Positions 1 to 7,741 of a stretch of 10,990 nucleotides of DNA are shown here, piece after piece. Origin of the DNA: Polyrhizophydium stewartii (taxonomy: Eukaryota; Chytridiomycota; Chytridiomycetes; Rhizophydiales); NCBI GenBank assembly GCA_027604665.1, contig JADGIZ010000622.1:1-10990 (forward strand), in the 5' to 3' direction. The translations under genes were made by a program, and so were the position numbers. How positions within the stretch are numbered: the first letter of the stretch is position 1; each line of letters begins with the position of its first letter. The notes under the pieces are model-generated. The model was not told the DNA's origin, did not search any database, and was given only the letters and a program-made list of their open reading frames with translations.

Positions 1-4
1 AAAA
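1..4 (-). terminator. Pol III oligo-T terminator of tRNA-Ile
   Basis: Immediately after the last base of the tRNA on the minus strand there are four T residues (AAAA at 1-4 on the plus strand). A run of four or more T is the usual Pol III stop. The window edge cuts the run, so its full length is unknown. Confidence 0.6.
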
Positions 5-77
5 TGCTCCGTGCAGGGATCGAACCTGCGACCTTGGCGTTATTAGCACCACGCTCTACCGACTAAGCTAACGGAGC
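5..77 (-). tRNA. tRNA-Ile(AAU): tRNA-Ile (anticodon AAU)
   Basis: A 73-nt cloverleaf reads on the minus strand from 77 to 5. The acceptor stem GCTCCGT/ACGGAGC is perfect over 7 bp, and the discriminator base is A. The D arm GCTTAGTCGGTAGAGC matches an A box (TAGCTTAGTCGG). The anticodon stem TGGTG/CGCCA encloses the loop CTAATAA, giving anticodon AAT, which is modified to IAU in eukaryotes and reads Ile codons AUU and AUC. The T arm GCAGG-TTCGATC-CCTGC carries the B box. There is no intron and no encoded CCA, as in nuclear eukaryotic tRNAs. It is transcribed by Pol III away from the ankyrin gene. Confidence 0.96.
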
Positions 78-330
78 TGTCCTCTAAAAATCCCCCGCGC
101 TACTGGACCCCGCGCCATCCAGATCTCCAACACGCTGCTCCTGCTGCGTGCTGCTCGTGCGGCGGTGCCTGGATGCCTGTGCCGTGCCGCAGACAGCCAT
201 CAATTCACGCAGATACACCCGCATGTGCAATCTCGCCTGCATTTGGCCGTGTGCGGTGGCCCGGCGAGCCGTCTCCTCAGGTCGCGGCCCGCAGCCCGTG
301 GGTCCAGTCGGTTGCTCTTGCCCACCACAC

Positions 331-2340
331 ATGGGACCCAAGCGCACCGCAAAGCGGCTCAAGACTGCCCCCTCCGCGGACGCCGCGGCACCCGACGACC
401 CCGCCGGCAGCCAGCCCGCCGGCACCGACCCCGCCGGGCATGCGGCGCCGGCGCAGCCCACGACCACGGCCCGCGCACGCAAGGGCAGGGCCAAGGCCGC
501 CCCTGCCGCCAGCAGCGGAGAAACAGCCGCCGACGGCAGCGACCCGCAGCCGGCCGCCTCCACGCCCGCCGTCCACGGCGGGGGCGACAGCAGCAGCGCC
601 AGTGGCACCGCCGACGGCCACTGGGGCCGCCTGCCCACCGAGGTCAAGCACCGCATCATCCGCATGTCGAGCCCGCTCACTCGCTTCGGCCTCGGCTGGC
701 TGGCGGCTCCCGACATCAATGACTTTGACGGCCAGCGGGACATGTGGCTCGAGATCTTCGAGACCGACTGGCAGGGCGATCTCGCCAGCCTGCCCCGCCC
801 AAGAGCCTTCTTTGTGAACAAGGAGACGGCCCGCATGATCCGCACGCGCGAGATGTTCGCGCGCGCAGCCCGGCTGGACTGGTTCGACCTGTGGTCGCTG
901 CAGCACGCCGTCGTGCGCAACCGCTGGGAGGACCTGCTCGATCTGTCAAACCACGCCAAGATGGCGCCTGTCGCCGCGGCCGAGAACGCCTCATCGTTGC
1001 TCGAGCGGCTTCTCGTCAAGAAGCACAAAGACTATCAGATAGGTTGGTGGCTCATCGAGGCCGCAAAGTACAATGCTATCGATACAGCTCGACTTCTGCT
1101 TGCGAAGCTGCCGCCAAGCGCCGACACTCTCAGCGTAATCGGCTCTGTGCTTGCGACCGGAAGTACAGATGTAATCAGGCTGATCTTTGACCACAAGCCC
1201 GAATGGTTTGCTCGCGTCAGAGCGAGCAGCCCGGCTTCCAATGGGCGTCTGGATGCTGTCAAGTTCCTTCACGAGAACGGCGTTGGTGTTTTTGACAAGG
1301 CGGCGATGGACAACGCGATTGTCGGTGGATATCTCGACATTGTCGTTTACCTGCATACGCATCGCACCGAGGGCTTCAATCCTGCCGCAGTGCATTTTGC
1401 TTGCTCGCGCGGGAACGCTCCCATCGCCTCGTACCTGGTCGAGAACCGCCTTGTCGAGCTCTCTGCGAATGACTTTAACAACCTGATGCAGCACGGAAAG
1501 CCCGCCGACGTCTTGCCGATGCTCGATTCGATGCTGCCACCGGACATGCAGATCAGCCTGGACCATGCGGTGGTGTCCGGCAGTCTGGCGCTCGTCCAGA
1601 AGGTGCTGGCACACGGCAACTACACAAGCACGAACATTGTGACAATGGTCCCCATCAGAACCAACAACCTGCAGATTCTCAAGCTGCTGCACAAGAACGG
1701 CATCACGGTCGTCGAGGAGTCCGCTCTAGTCGACGCAGCCGCGGCGGGATCCATGAGCACGATCAAGTACGCCGCAGAGCACATGGCCGCGGTGCTTCCT
1801 CGCAGGCTGATCGAGAAGGCGGCGGCCGGCGGTCATATCGAGCTAGTCAAGTATCTGCACGAGCAGCACGGCCAGGCCACAACTGCGTTTGTCATGGACA
1901 ACGCCGCGGCCAGTGGCAACCTCGATCTGGTCAAATGGCTGCACGCCCGTCCCAAGAGCAAGGCAAGCAAGGCGACGATGGACAAGGCGGCAGCCGGCGG
2001 CCATCTCGCCATTGTCGAGTTCCTGCACACGCATCGTGCCGAAGGCTGCACGGTCAAGGCCATGGACAAGGCAGGCGAGAACGGCCACGCGCATGTGCTC
2101 GACTTCCTGCACAAGAACCGCACAGAGGGCTTCACCGAGGCCATGTTCCGGCGTGCCGTCGACTGCGATCAGCGCGCGGCGGTGCGCTGGATCCTCGGGA
2201 ACATCGACCGGCAGGAGCTCGATCTTAACAGGGCGATGAGATCTGCGCTCAGCCTGCAGCTTGTCGACATGTGCGACATCCTTGAGGCGTATGCGCAATC
2301 GAGGCACATCAAGCTCAGCGTCAAGCGCCACAGGGACTGA
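331..2340 (+). CDS. F-box-like ankyrin-repeat protein (669 aa)
   Basis: One uninterrupted exon. The ATG at 331 (MGPKRTAKRLK) is chosen because it opens a typical basic, disordered N-terminus; an in-frame ATG at 223 would add 36 residues. Residues 1-97 are Ala/Pro/Gly-rich low complexity with a basic patch near 48-56 (ARARKGRAK). Residues 98-122 (WGRLPTEVKHRIIRMSS) resemble an F-box helix, followed by a Trp-rich linker to about 200. From about 300 to 620 there are degenerate ankyrin units with cores such as DKAAAGGHLAIVEFLH and DFLHKNRTEGF, best preserved at 495-605. F-box/ankyrin proteins usually act as SCF substrate adaptors, with ankyrin units binding the target; applying that role here is inference. 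No signal peptide or membrane segment is seen. GC content is highest in the first 700 bp and falls through the repeats. Confidence 0.88.
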   Translation: MGPKRTAKRLKTAPSADAAAPDDPAGSQPAGTDPAGHAAPAQPTTTARARKGRAKAAPAASSGETAADGSDPQPAASTPAVHGGGDSSSASGTADGHWGRLPTEVKHRIIRMSSPLTRFGLGWLAAPDINDFDGQRDMWLEIFETDWQGDLASLPRPRAFFVNKETARMIRTREMFARAARLDWFDLWSLQHAVVRNRWEDLLDLSNHAKMAPVAAAENASSLLERLLVKKHKDYQIGWWLIEAAKYNAIDTARLLLAKLPPSADTLSVIGSVLATGSTDVIRLIFDHKPEWFARVRASSPASNGRLDAVKFLHENGVGVFDKAAMDNAIVGGYLDIVVYLHTHRTEGFNPAAVHFACSRGNAPIASYLVENRLVELSANDFNNLMQHGKPADVLPMLDSMLPPDMQISLDHAVVSGSLALVQKVLAHGNYTSTNIVTMVPIRTNNLQILKLLHKNGITVVEESALVDAAAAGSMSTIKYAAEHMAAVLPRRLIEKAAAGGHIELVKYLHEQHGQATTAFVMDNAAASGNLDLVKWLHARPKSKASKATMDKAAAGGHLAIVEFLHTHRAEGCTVKAMDKAGENGHAHVLDFLHKNRTEGFTEAMFRRAVDCDQRAAVRWILGNIDRQELDLNRAMRSALSLQLVDMCDILEAYAQSRHIKLSVKRHRD

Positions 2341-2676
2341 GCGCGAAGCTAGAATGAAGCGAGAGTGCTCGAGGTGCAGTTTGGCGGATGAGCCAGTATG
2401 GACTGGGTTGAAAAGTGTGCTGCATGTGCAAAATATATTCTTGGACGACCTTTTTACCGAACCAAACCGGCGTGCTGCTCAGCCGCTGTTGACGCTCCAT
2501 GAATCTGCACACCTCTGTTGTTTTTTGACCAATTGACGACCCTGAATCCCCAAGAGAGCAGCCAGTGAAAATGTGGGTCGAGGTGTCCCTTAGCGCACCA
2601 CCAGGCTGAGGAGGCATGTGCGCAGGACGGTGCACTTGTTGAAACATGGCAATCGAGATGGATCTGGAGTGGAACG
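2341..2676. other. Intergenic: 3' flank of the ankyrin gene
   Basis: No gene is supported here. The stretch holds the 3' untranslated region of the ankyrin gene, with a locally AT-rich patch (AAAATATATTC near 2430-2440) that could serve in 3'-end formation, although no canonical AATAAA was found. It ends where the left arm of the inverted duplication begins. Confidence 0.5.
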
Positions 2677-3362
2677 GCTCGGGCAGGCGGCTGTTCATTC
2701 GAGGTTGGAGGCAGATGCAACAGGCACAGGCGGCCAGAAGTATGCACGGCTGTGCCTGACGCATGCCAACATTTGGATGAGATGGCAAGAGGCGGGATCG
2801 CGGGCCGCTGCGACTGGGAAGAGACATGGATGAGGACGGATGAGTCGCAGACGCACGCATGCTGCGCGCAGCCGCTGCCGGCCAAGCCGCGTCAGGCAAG
2901 CAGCATCGAGGCAGCAGCAGCCAGCAGCGACACAAGAGCAATTCCGGTCGCATACAGTGGCGACGCAGACGATGCCGGCAGATCGCCAAACACCATGGTG
3001 GCCTTGAACTCGCACTCGCCGTAGTTGGAGTTGCTTTTGGAGCCGCAGCAGCTGGTGTTGCCCCAACCGTGGATGATGCGCTTCTTGTCAATGAACTTGA
3101 ACTCGGGGCACTGGCCCAAGTAGCTGCTGGCGATCTCTTTTGCAAAGCACTTGAGGTCCGTGTCGTTGTTGAAGCGCACGAGCGTGATGTTGAGCGACAG
3201 CGCGGTGTCGTTGGTCGTCACGAGCTTGTACTCGGTCGGCGACTGGGCGGTGAGGGCAGGCGCCGACAGGTTGGCGACGAGCGGCGCACACGGGTTGATG
3301 TCCGGGCTGACGGTGCTGTCGCGGCGGGCGAGCGCATGGCTGGCTGCGGGCTGAGATGTGGC
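2677..3362 (-). repeat. Left arm of 686-bp inverted duplication
   Basis: The reverse complement of 2677-3362 aligns without gaps to 4638-5323. By hand I count roughly 35 mismatches in 686 positions, about 95% identity. Similarity begins and ends abruptly: at GCTCGGGCAGGCGG on the outer side, and at GCCACA just after the signal-peptide codons of the enclosed gene on the inner side. The arm contains residues from about 18 to the stop of the small GPI-type protein plus about 215 bp of its 3' flank. No terminal inverted repeats or target-site duplications were seen at the ends. Confidence 0.95.
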
Positions 3363-3416
3363 AGCGGCGGCGGTTGCACCGAGTGCGAGCAATGGCGCAA
3401 AGGCTGTGGCGATCAT
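2892..3416 (-). CDS. Small secreted GPI-anchor-type cysteine-containing protein (174 aa)
   Basis: The ATG at 3416 is chosen because it opens a clear signal peptide (MIATAFAPLLALGATAAAA, residues 1-19) and has a purine at -3. The frame is open further upstream, but that part has no secretory character. A dibasic ARR site follows at 30-32 (HALARR|DSTV), suggesting Kex2-type propeptide removal. The mature chain has six cysteines (43, 90, 103, 123, 124, 135) and five N-glycosylation sequons (NLS, NDT, NIT, NDT, NTS). The end (SSASPLY, then about 20 hydrophobic residues, no charged tail) fits GPI attachment near Ser149-Ser151. The expected place is the cell surface; the family is not recognised and no catalytic motif is seen. 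Everything after the signal peptide is copied in the right arm. The upstream leader is CA/C-rich with no clear TATA. Confidence 0.82.
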   Translation of the reverse strand: MIATAFAPLLALGATAAAATSQPAASHALARRDSTVSPDINPCAPLVANLSAPALTAQSPTEYKLVTTNDTALSLNITLVRFNNDTDLKCFAKEIASSYLGQCPEFKFIDKKRIIHGWGNTSCCGSKSNSNYGECEFKATMVFGDLPASSASPLYATGIALVSLLAAAASMLLA

Positions 3417-3770
3417 TGCCGGGTGTGCTTGGTGGGGTGTGGGTTGTGGGGTGACAGGTGGTGGAGCAGCGCAGGGAGCGTGTTTGAGGGAAACCCGGCA
3501 AGAGAAGCCGAGCTCGCCTTTGATGGCTGAGGTGAGCCCCGAGCACAGCCTGCCTGACAACATCGTGGAAATCGAGCTTGATGGGCAGGCCAGACAGCGC
3601 AGCTTGCTTCCCGGCCTGCGCTGACGGCCGGCGGTGGTCGCCCCATGCCTGCAGACGGGCGCTCTCTTGCAGGCAGCGAGGCAGCCCCTTGCTCGGGTGC
3701 GCCTCACAACTCCTGAACGGGCACAAGAGGGGCTGTGTTTGTCCATTTCGGTACAAAATTGACAATCACA

Positions 3771-3776
3771 TGACTC
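3771..3776 (+). promoter_or_regulatory. TGACTC element (Gcn4/AP-1-type half site)
   Basis: TGACTC lies 15 bp before the TATA box, in a locally AT-richer stretch (ACAAAATTGACAATCACATGACTC). Fungal bZIP activators of the Gcn4 type bind TGACTC/TGACTCA. A hexamer can occur by chance; only its position favours a function. Confidence 0.3.
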
Positions 3777-3790
3777 GCGCCACCTCGGTC

Positions 3791-3797
3791 TATAAAA
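3791..3797 (+). promoter_or_regulatory. TATA box (TATAAAA) of the Cys-rich GPI-type protein gene
   Basis: TATAAAAG starts 47 bp before the ATG at 3838. With initiation about 30 bp downstream, the 5' leader would be only about 15-20 nt. It is the clearest TATA box in the window and suggests a regulated or strongly expressed gene. Confidence 0.75.
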
Positions 3798-3837
3798 GCC
3801 AGACGTGCGCCTCCCGCTCTTGGGAGCATCACCGGCC

Positions 3838-5108
3838 ATGTTCCCTCTCGTCGCCTTCCTCGCTGTCGCCAGCGCTGCCCAGGCATGCAGCGTCTCGATG
3901 CTGCCCACCAAGACCTACACGTACAGCGACTACATTGACGGCATGTGGAACGTTGCCTGGACCAAGCTCGGCTCGCAGGTCAGCATGGCCGACACAGGCA
4001 ACATTGTCGTCGCAGACTCGATCAACACCAACTATATCGTCTATCGCATCTCGGCCCACTTTGACAACGACCAGATCAAGAGTGTGATGCTTCGCTCGTC
4101 GTACAACATCTGGCGCCAGTCGTCGTCGTGGGAGTGCACGTGGACCGCGAGCAACCATGACTGTAACGGCCCGCAGTGTGGCCGCTGCCCGTCCGGCAGG
4201 AACTGTGGCGACGCCCCCGACAAGAACATCACGATGTCGCTCGAGCGCCGCGCCGATGGCCAGCCGTGCAACTGCAACCGCGGGACTGCCTTCAGTACAA
4301 GCTCAAGTCGCCGAACCGCATGCATATCGGCTACAACGACGACAGAAACTACATGTTCATCACGGCGGACGCGGTCCACGTCGGCGGCTGCCCAATCAGC
4401 CTCGACTCGCCCGTGAGGGACTGGGCATTTGCTGCGAGCGCCTTCGGTGATGTGGGCGGCCCGTTGAGTGCCATCGCTCAGGTATTCATGTTGGCCTTTT
4501 CATTTGTTTGCAAGATGTCGAACAATCTCCGTGCTGTGACCTCAGACGAAGCGCACGAGCACTACCGCCAGCTGTATCTCGACCTGGTCGCGAGCAAGTC
4601 CAACGGAAGCCAAGTCGTCACCGGCTCATTCCCGCCCGCCACAACTCAGCCCGCAGCCAGCCACGCGCTGGCCCGCCGCGACAGCACCGTCAGCCCTGAC
4701 ATCAACCCGTGTGCGCCGCTCGTCGCCAACCTGTCGGCGCCTGCCCTCACCGCCCTGTCGCCGACCGAGTACAAGCTCGTGACGACCAACGACACCGCGC
4801 TGTCGCTCAACATCACGCTCGTGCGCTTCAACAACGACACGGACCTCAAGTGCTTTGCGAGCCAGATCGCCAGCAGCTACTTGGGCGAGTGCCCCGAGTT
4901 CAAGTTCATTGACAAGAAGCGCATCATCCACGGTTGGGGCAACACCAGCTGCTGCGGCTCCAAAAGCAACTCCAACTACGGCGAGTGCGAGTTCAGGGCC
5001 ACCATGGTGTTTGGGGATCTCCCGGCATCGTCTGCGTCGCCGCTGTATGTGACCGGAATTGCTCTTGTGTCGCTGCTTGCAGCCGCCGCTTCGATGCTGC
5101 TTGCCTGA
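3838..5108 (+). CDS. Secreted Cys-rich protein fused to GPI-type module, broken by a one-base frameshift
   Basis: The ATG at 3838 has a GCC Kozak context and opens a signal peptide (MFPLVAFLAVASAAQA, then Cys17). Residues 17-148 form a Cys-rich domain (WECTW, HDCNGPQCGRCPSGRNC, GQPCNCNRG). The frame then breaks: read straight, it stops at 4416 (192 aa), while coding character resumes in the next frame (DCLQYKLKSPNR, NYMFITADAVHVGGCP) and runs to 5108. One missing G in the GGG run at 4282-4284 explains it; the intact product would be about 423 aa. From 4638 the protein is a near copy of the neighbouring 174-aa protein (about 7 differences in 155 residues), including the ARR site, six Cys, five sequons and the hydrophobic GPI tail. 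It may be a pseudogene, a sequencing error, or a gene disrupted only in this strain. A 33-nt AT-rich GT..AG stretch at 4482-4514 lies in frame. Function unknown; surface location inferred. Confidence 0.75.
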
Positions 5109-5323
5109 TGCGGCTTGGCCGGCAGCAGCTGCGCGCAGCATGCGTGCGTCTGCGACTCATCCGTCCTCGTCCATGTCTCCTCCCCGTCGCAGCGGCCTGC
5201 GATCCCGCCTCTTGCCATCTCATCCAAATGTTGGCGTGCGTCAGGCACAGCCGTGCGTGTGTCTGGCCGCCTGTGCTTGCAGCATCTGCCTCCAACATCG
5301 AATGAACAGCCGCCTGCCCGAGC
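4638..5323 (+). repeat. Right arm of 686-bp inverted duplication
   Basis: This is the partner of 2677-3362 in reverse complement, the same length and without indels. It covers the C-terminal module of the Cys-rich gene (4638-5108) and about 215 bp of 3' flank (5109-5323). By hand the mismatch density is slightly higher in the flank than in the coding part, hinting at purifying selection or gene conversion over the coding segment. Similarity stops at CCCGAGC (5323). Confidence 0.95.
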
Positions 5324-5465
5324 AGTCCTGCACTGCGTCGTGTGTGTATCTCTTGTGCAGGTCCTTGACTGCAACCCACCCAGTGGTCTCTAAGATGTCG
5401 CCAATACTCGCGCATTCTCGAGTCACCCGGTCTCTGCACTACCTCTGCCCACACGCCGCTCCAAG
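5109..5465. other. Intergenic: duplicated 3' flank, then SNIP1 promoter region
   Basis: Positions 5109-5323 belong to the right repeat arm and serve as the 3' flank of the upstream gene. The remaining 142 bp (5324-5465) must hold the promoter and leader of the FHA gene; no TATA box was found, consistent with a housekeeping gene. Long minus-strand frames across this stretch look like shadows. Confidence 0.5.
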
Positions 5466-6605
5466 ATGCACCGGCAGCATCATTCTGTGGTTTACCGAAT
5501 GCACCCACAACAAGGCGACGCTGACGACAGCCGGCGACGGCGGCGCAGCGCCAGCCCGCGCAGAGACAGACAAGGCGACGGCGCAGGGCCGAGCCGGCGC
5601 CGCTCGCGCTCGCCCCGGCCACGCTTCGAGCGGCAAGGTAAGCACTCCTCCCCGCTCGCCTGCGCCAACCGCAGCCCGTCGCTGACCCCTCGCCAACGGC
5701 AAGGTCGCGGCCGGTACCTCGACGAGGATGCAGGCCTGCGCGAGTCGGACATGCAGTTTGGGTGCGAGCAGACCCGCCTGGTGCCCCTGCCCCGCTGCCA
5801 CCGCTTACAGCCCGCATGCTCGTAGACGGCCAGGTGCAGTGCCGGCGGGTCGCGCACCGGGTGGTCCGGCGACCGGCGCCAACGCCGACGCACCACCTCA
5901 GGCACCCAAGGAGACGCCCAACTTTGGGCTCTCTGGCGCCCTCGCCGCGGACCAGAACACCTACAAGGGCGTCGTGCTCAAGTACAGGTGCGTTACCAGG
6001 CGCAGCGACCTGCTCGCTCGTGGATTCACAAAGCGGCTCACGATGACGACGACGCCGGTGCAGCGAGCCGTCCGAGGCTCGCAAGCCCGCAAAGCGCTAC
6101 CGGCTGTATGTGTTCAAGGGCAAGGACCAGATCGGTGCGTTCGGCCATGAAGCCGCATTGCGATCCCATTCCAGCCGATCCCCATGCTCATCGCAGCATT
6201 TGGCAGACATGCTTCACATCCATCGCCAGAGCGCATACCTGCTTGGCCGCGACCGTGTTGTCGCGGATATCCCCATCGATCACCCGTCGTGCTCGAAGCA
6301 GCACGCCGTGATCCAGTACCGCCAGATCGTCAAGACGGACGAGTTTGGCCAAACGACCAAGACTGTCAAGTGCGTGTCTTGTTCACAGACGCCTGCGTCC
6401 TCTCGCTGCGATCCGCCGTGCTGACCCTGCCTCTGTCGCCAACACCAGGCCGTACATTATTGATCTCGAGTCGGCCAACGGCACGTTCGTCAATGGCGAA
6501 AAGATCCCAACGTCGACGTATTACGAGCTGAAGCACAGCGACATTGTCAAGTTTGGCTTCAGCACTCGCGACTACGTCGTGATGCTCGAGGACGAGGTCG
6601 AGTGA
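5466..6605 (+). CDS. SNIP1: FHA-domain protein SNIP1/Pml1, RES complex subunit (six exons, 265 aa)
   Basis: Exons: 5466-5637, 5704-5761, 5811-5987, 6064-6134, 6207-6369, 6449-6605 (798 nt). Introns are 66, 49, 76, 72 and 79 nt, with donors GTAAGC, GTGCGA and three GTGCGT; branch-like CTGAC/CTCAC sites precede most acceptors. The ATG at 5466 has A at -3. Residues about 22-53 form an Arg/Ser tract (RRRRRSASPRR, RRRSRSPRPR). Then come the SNIP1 signature NFGLSGALAADQNTYKGVVLKY region (about 113-134) and an FHA domain (about 155-255) with GRD (173-175), IPIDHPSCSKQHA (181-193) and SANGTFVN (222-229), the phosphothreonine-binding loops. In yeast and human this protein joins Bud13 and Snu17/RBMX2 in the RES complex, which aids pre-mRNA splicing and nuclear retention. 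The match is strong over the whole C-terminal half. Exon 2 is the least certain boundary set. The stop is 104 bp from the stop of the convergent gene. Confidence 0.93.
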
Positions 6606-6709
6606 CGACTCAGTAAAGATCCCGCGCGGACACCGGCGCAGGGCCGATGCACAGGCACACACTTGTTTCTTGGCCGATGCGTCGTTTATCCCCTGCGCAT
6701 ATGGGCGCT

Positions 6710-7741
6710 TCACAGGCGGTTGGGCCTGCCGTAGGTTTGCGCGATCGGCTTGGGCGGCGGCATGTCGTCGACCAGACCGGTCATGGACTGCTTTCGGGTC
6801 TTGGGTGCCGCCACGATGGCGTCCTCGGAGCGGCCAGGCCAGGTGGCGAGCGCGGGGTTGCTCCTGGTTGTCGACACGCGGGACGACGATGCCGGGTCCT
6901 GCACCGACGCGCGGCGGCTGCCGTTCCTGCTGTTCTTTGGCGAGAACTCGTTGAAGAACTGGGATAGCGAAGTCAGCATCGCATGCTGCGCCGCACATCG
7001 TGGCTGACGGCGGAGCTTGTCATGCAGGGCGACTCACGTCGATGCGGTTGCTTTGCGACAGCGCCTTGGCGCGCATGCGCTCCTTTTCGGCCTCGTCGAT
7101 GGGCTTGAATCCGTTGGTGTAGCCTGCGGCACAGGAGCCAGATCATCGTTGAGGCAGTGAGCGTGCGATTGCACCGGTTTGCAGCAGCCGAGGCGTCAGA
7201 CACACCCGAGTACTCGATCTTCTCGAGCGACGACTTGGATTTGGATTTGCTCGAGACGTCCGTCAGGCGCTTGACGACCTCGGCCTCTTTCTGCTCGATA
7301 CAGAATGGTTGTGTCAGCCTCGCGACCGTCGTCATCGCACCAGGGTCCCTGCGTGCGCGGTAACAGGAGGCGAGCATCACACGGCGCTCACCTGCGACAG
7401 GTTATTGGTCGAGGCTGCACGCTTCTCGGACAGCTTGTCTGACGATCGGAACGTCTCGTTGTGCTTGCGGATGGCCTCAAACTTTGCGCGGTACGCGGGC
7501 GGGTACTGGTTCGGGTCCGTCAGGCGACTCATCACTTCCTGCGACGCGAGATCCATTTGCAGCAGGCGGTCGTTCACGGATCGCGGCACCGTCGCGCATC
7601 GAGCGGGGGCGTGCTGCCGTGTCAGCGGGCTGCGGGGCGGTGGCTGATTGGGCTCATCAGGCAGGCGTGGCTCAGACTCACCGCGCGCTCCTGCGTCTGT
7701 GACTTGCGACCCGTCGACGAGCGGGCGAGTGCCGTGTTCAT
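6710..7741 (-). CDS. Unrecognised small basic protein (five exons, 233 aa)
   Basis: Exons on the minus strand: 7741-7682, 7613-7392, 7290-7206, 7123-7038, 6958-6710 (702 nt, in frame throughout). Introns are 68, 101, 82 and 79 nt with donors GTGAGT, GTGAGC, GTGTGT, GTGAGT and branch-like CTGAC or CTCAC before CAG acceptors. The ATG at 7741 has A at -3. The chain is hydrophilic: helix-prone at about 32-90 (RSVNDRLLQMDLASQEVM, YRAKFEAIRKHNETF), a Lys/Ser stretch (SSKSKSKSSLEKIEYSGY), another helix (DEAEKERMRAKAL), then a disordered basic tail (NSRNGSRRAS) ending PNRL. No signal peptide or membrane segment. I do not recognise the family. Exon 2 could instead start at 7538 (also in phase), and exon 3 at 7293. 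The gene might also be the 3' part of the 8067-9065 gene (see findings). Confidence 0.78.

Larger units (their letters stand above)
3417..3837. promoter_or_regulatory. Divergent promoter region between the two GPI-type protein genes
   Basis: This 421-bp gap separates two divergently read genes and lies within the spacer of the inverted duplication, so it is not itself duplicated. On the right it has a strong TATA box and a TGACTC element serving the plus-strand gene. The minus-strand leader is C/A-rich (CACCCCACAACCCACACC) without a TATA. Open frames crossing it look like shadows. Confidence 0.65.

Noticed and set aside
84..1028. 314-codon minus-strand open frame opposite the ankyrin gene start
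   Set aside because: Antisense shadow of the Ala/Pro-rich N-terminus; low-complexity Ser/Ala/Arg content with no domain.
4279..4290. Programmed -1 ribosomal frameshift at the GGG run
   Set aside because: No X-XXY-YYZ slippery heptamer in the right phase is present, and no obvious downstream structure was noted; a missing base is simpler.
4163..4307. Intron as explanation of the frame break in the Cys-rich gene (for example GTAACG at 4163 to CAG at 4295)
   Set aside because: Nearly all GT..AG pairs near the break have the wrong length modulo 3, and those starting early would remove convincing Cys-rich coding sequence.
2677..5323. Inverted arms as terminal repeats of a transposon
   Set aside because: The arms encode a host-type secreted protein, the spacer holds no transposase or integrase, and no target-site duplication flanks the outer ends.
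4993..6084. 363-codon minus-strand open frame
   Set aside because: It is antisense to the GPI-module copy and to SNIP1 exons and introns. Its Arg/Gly-rich content is typical of a GC-rich shadow.
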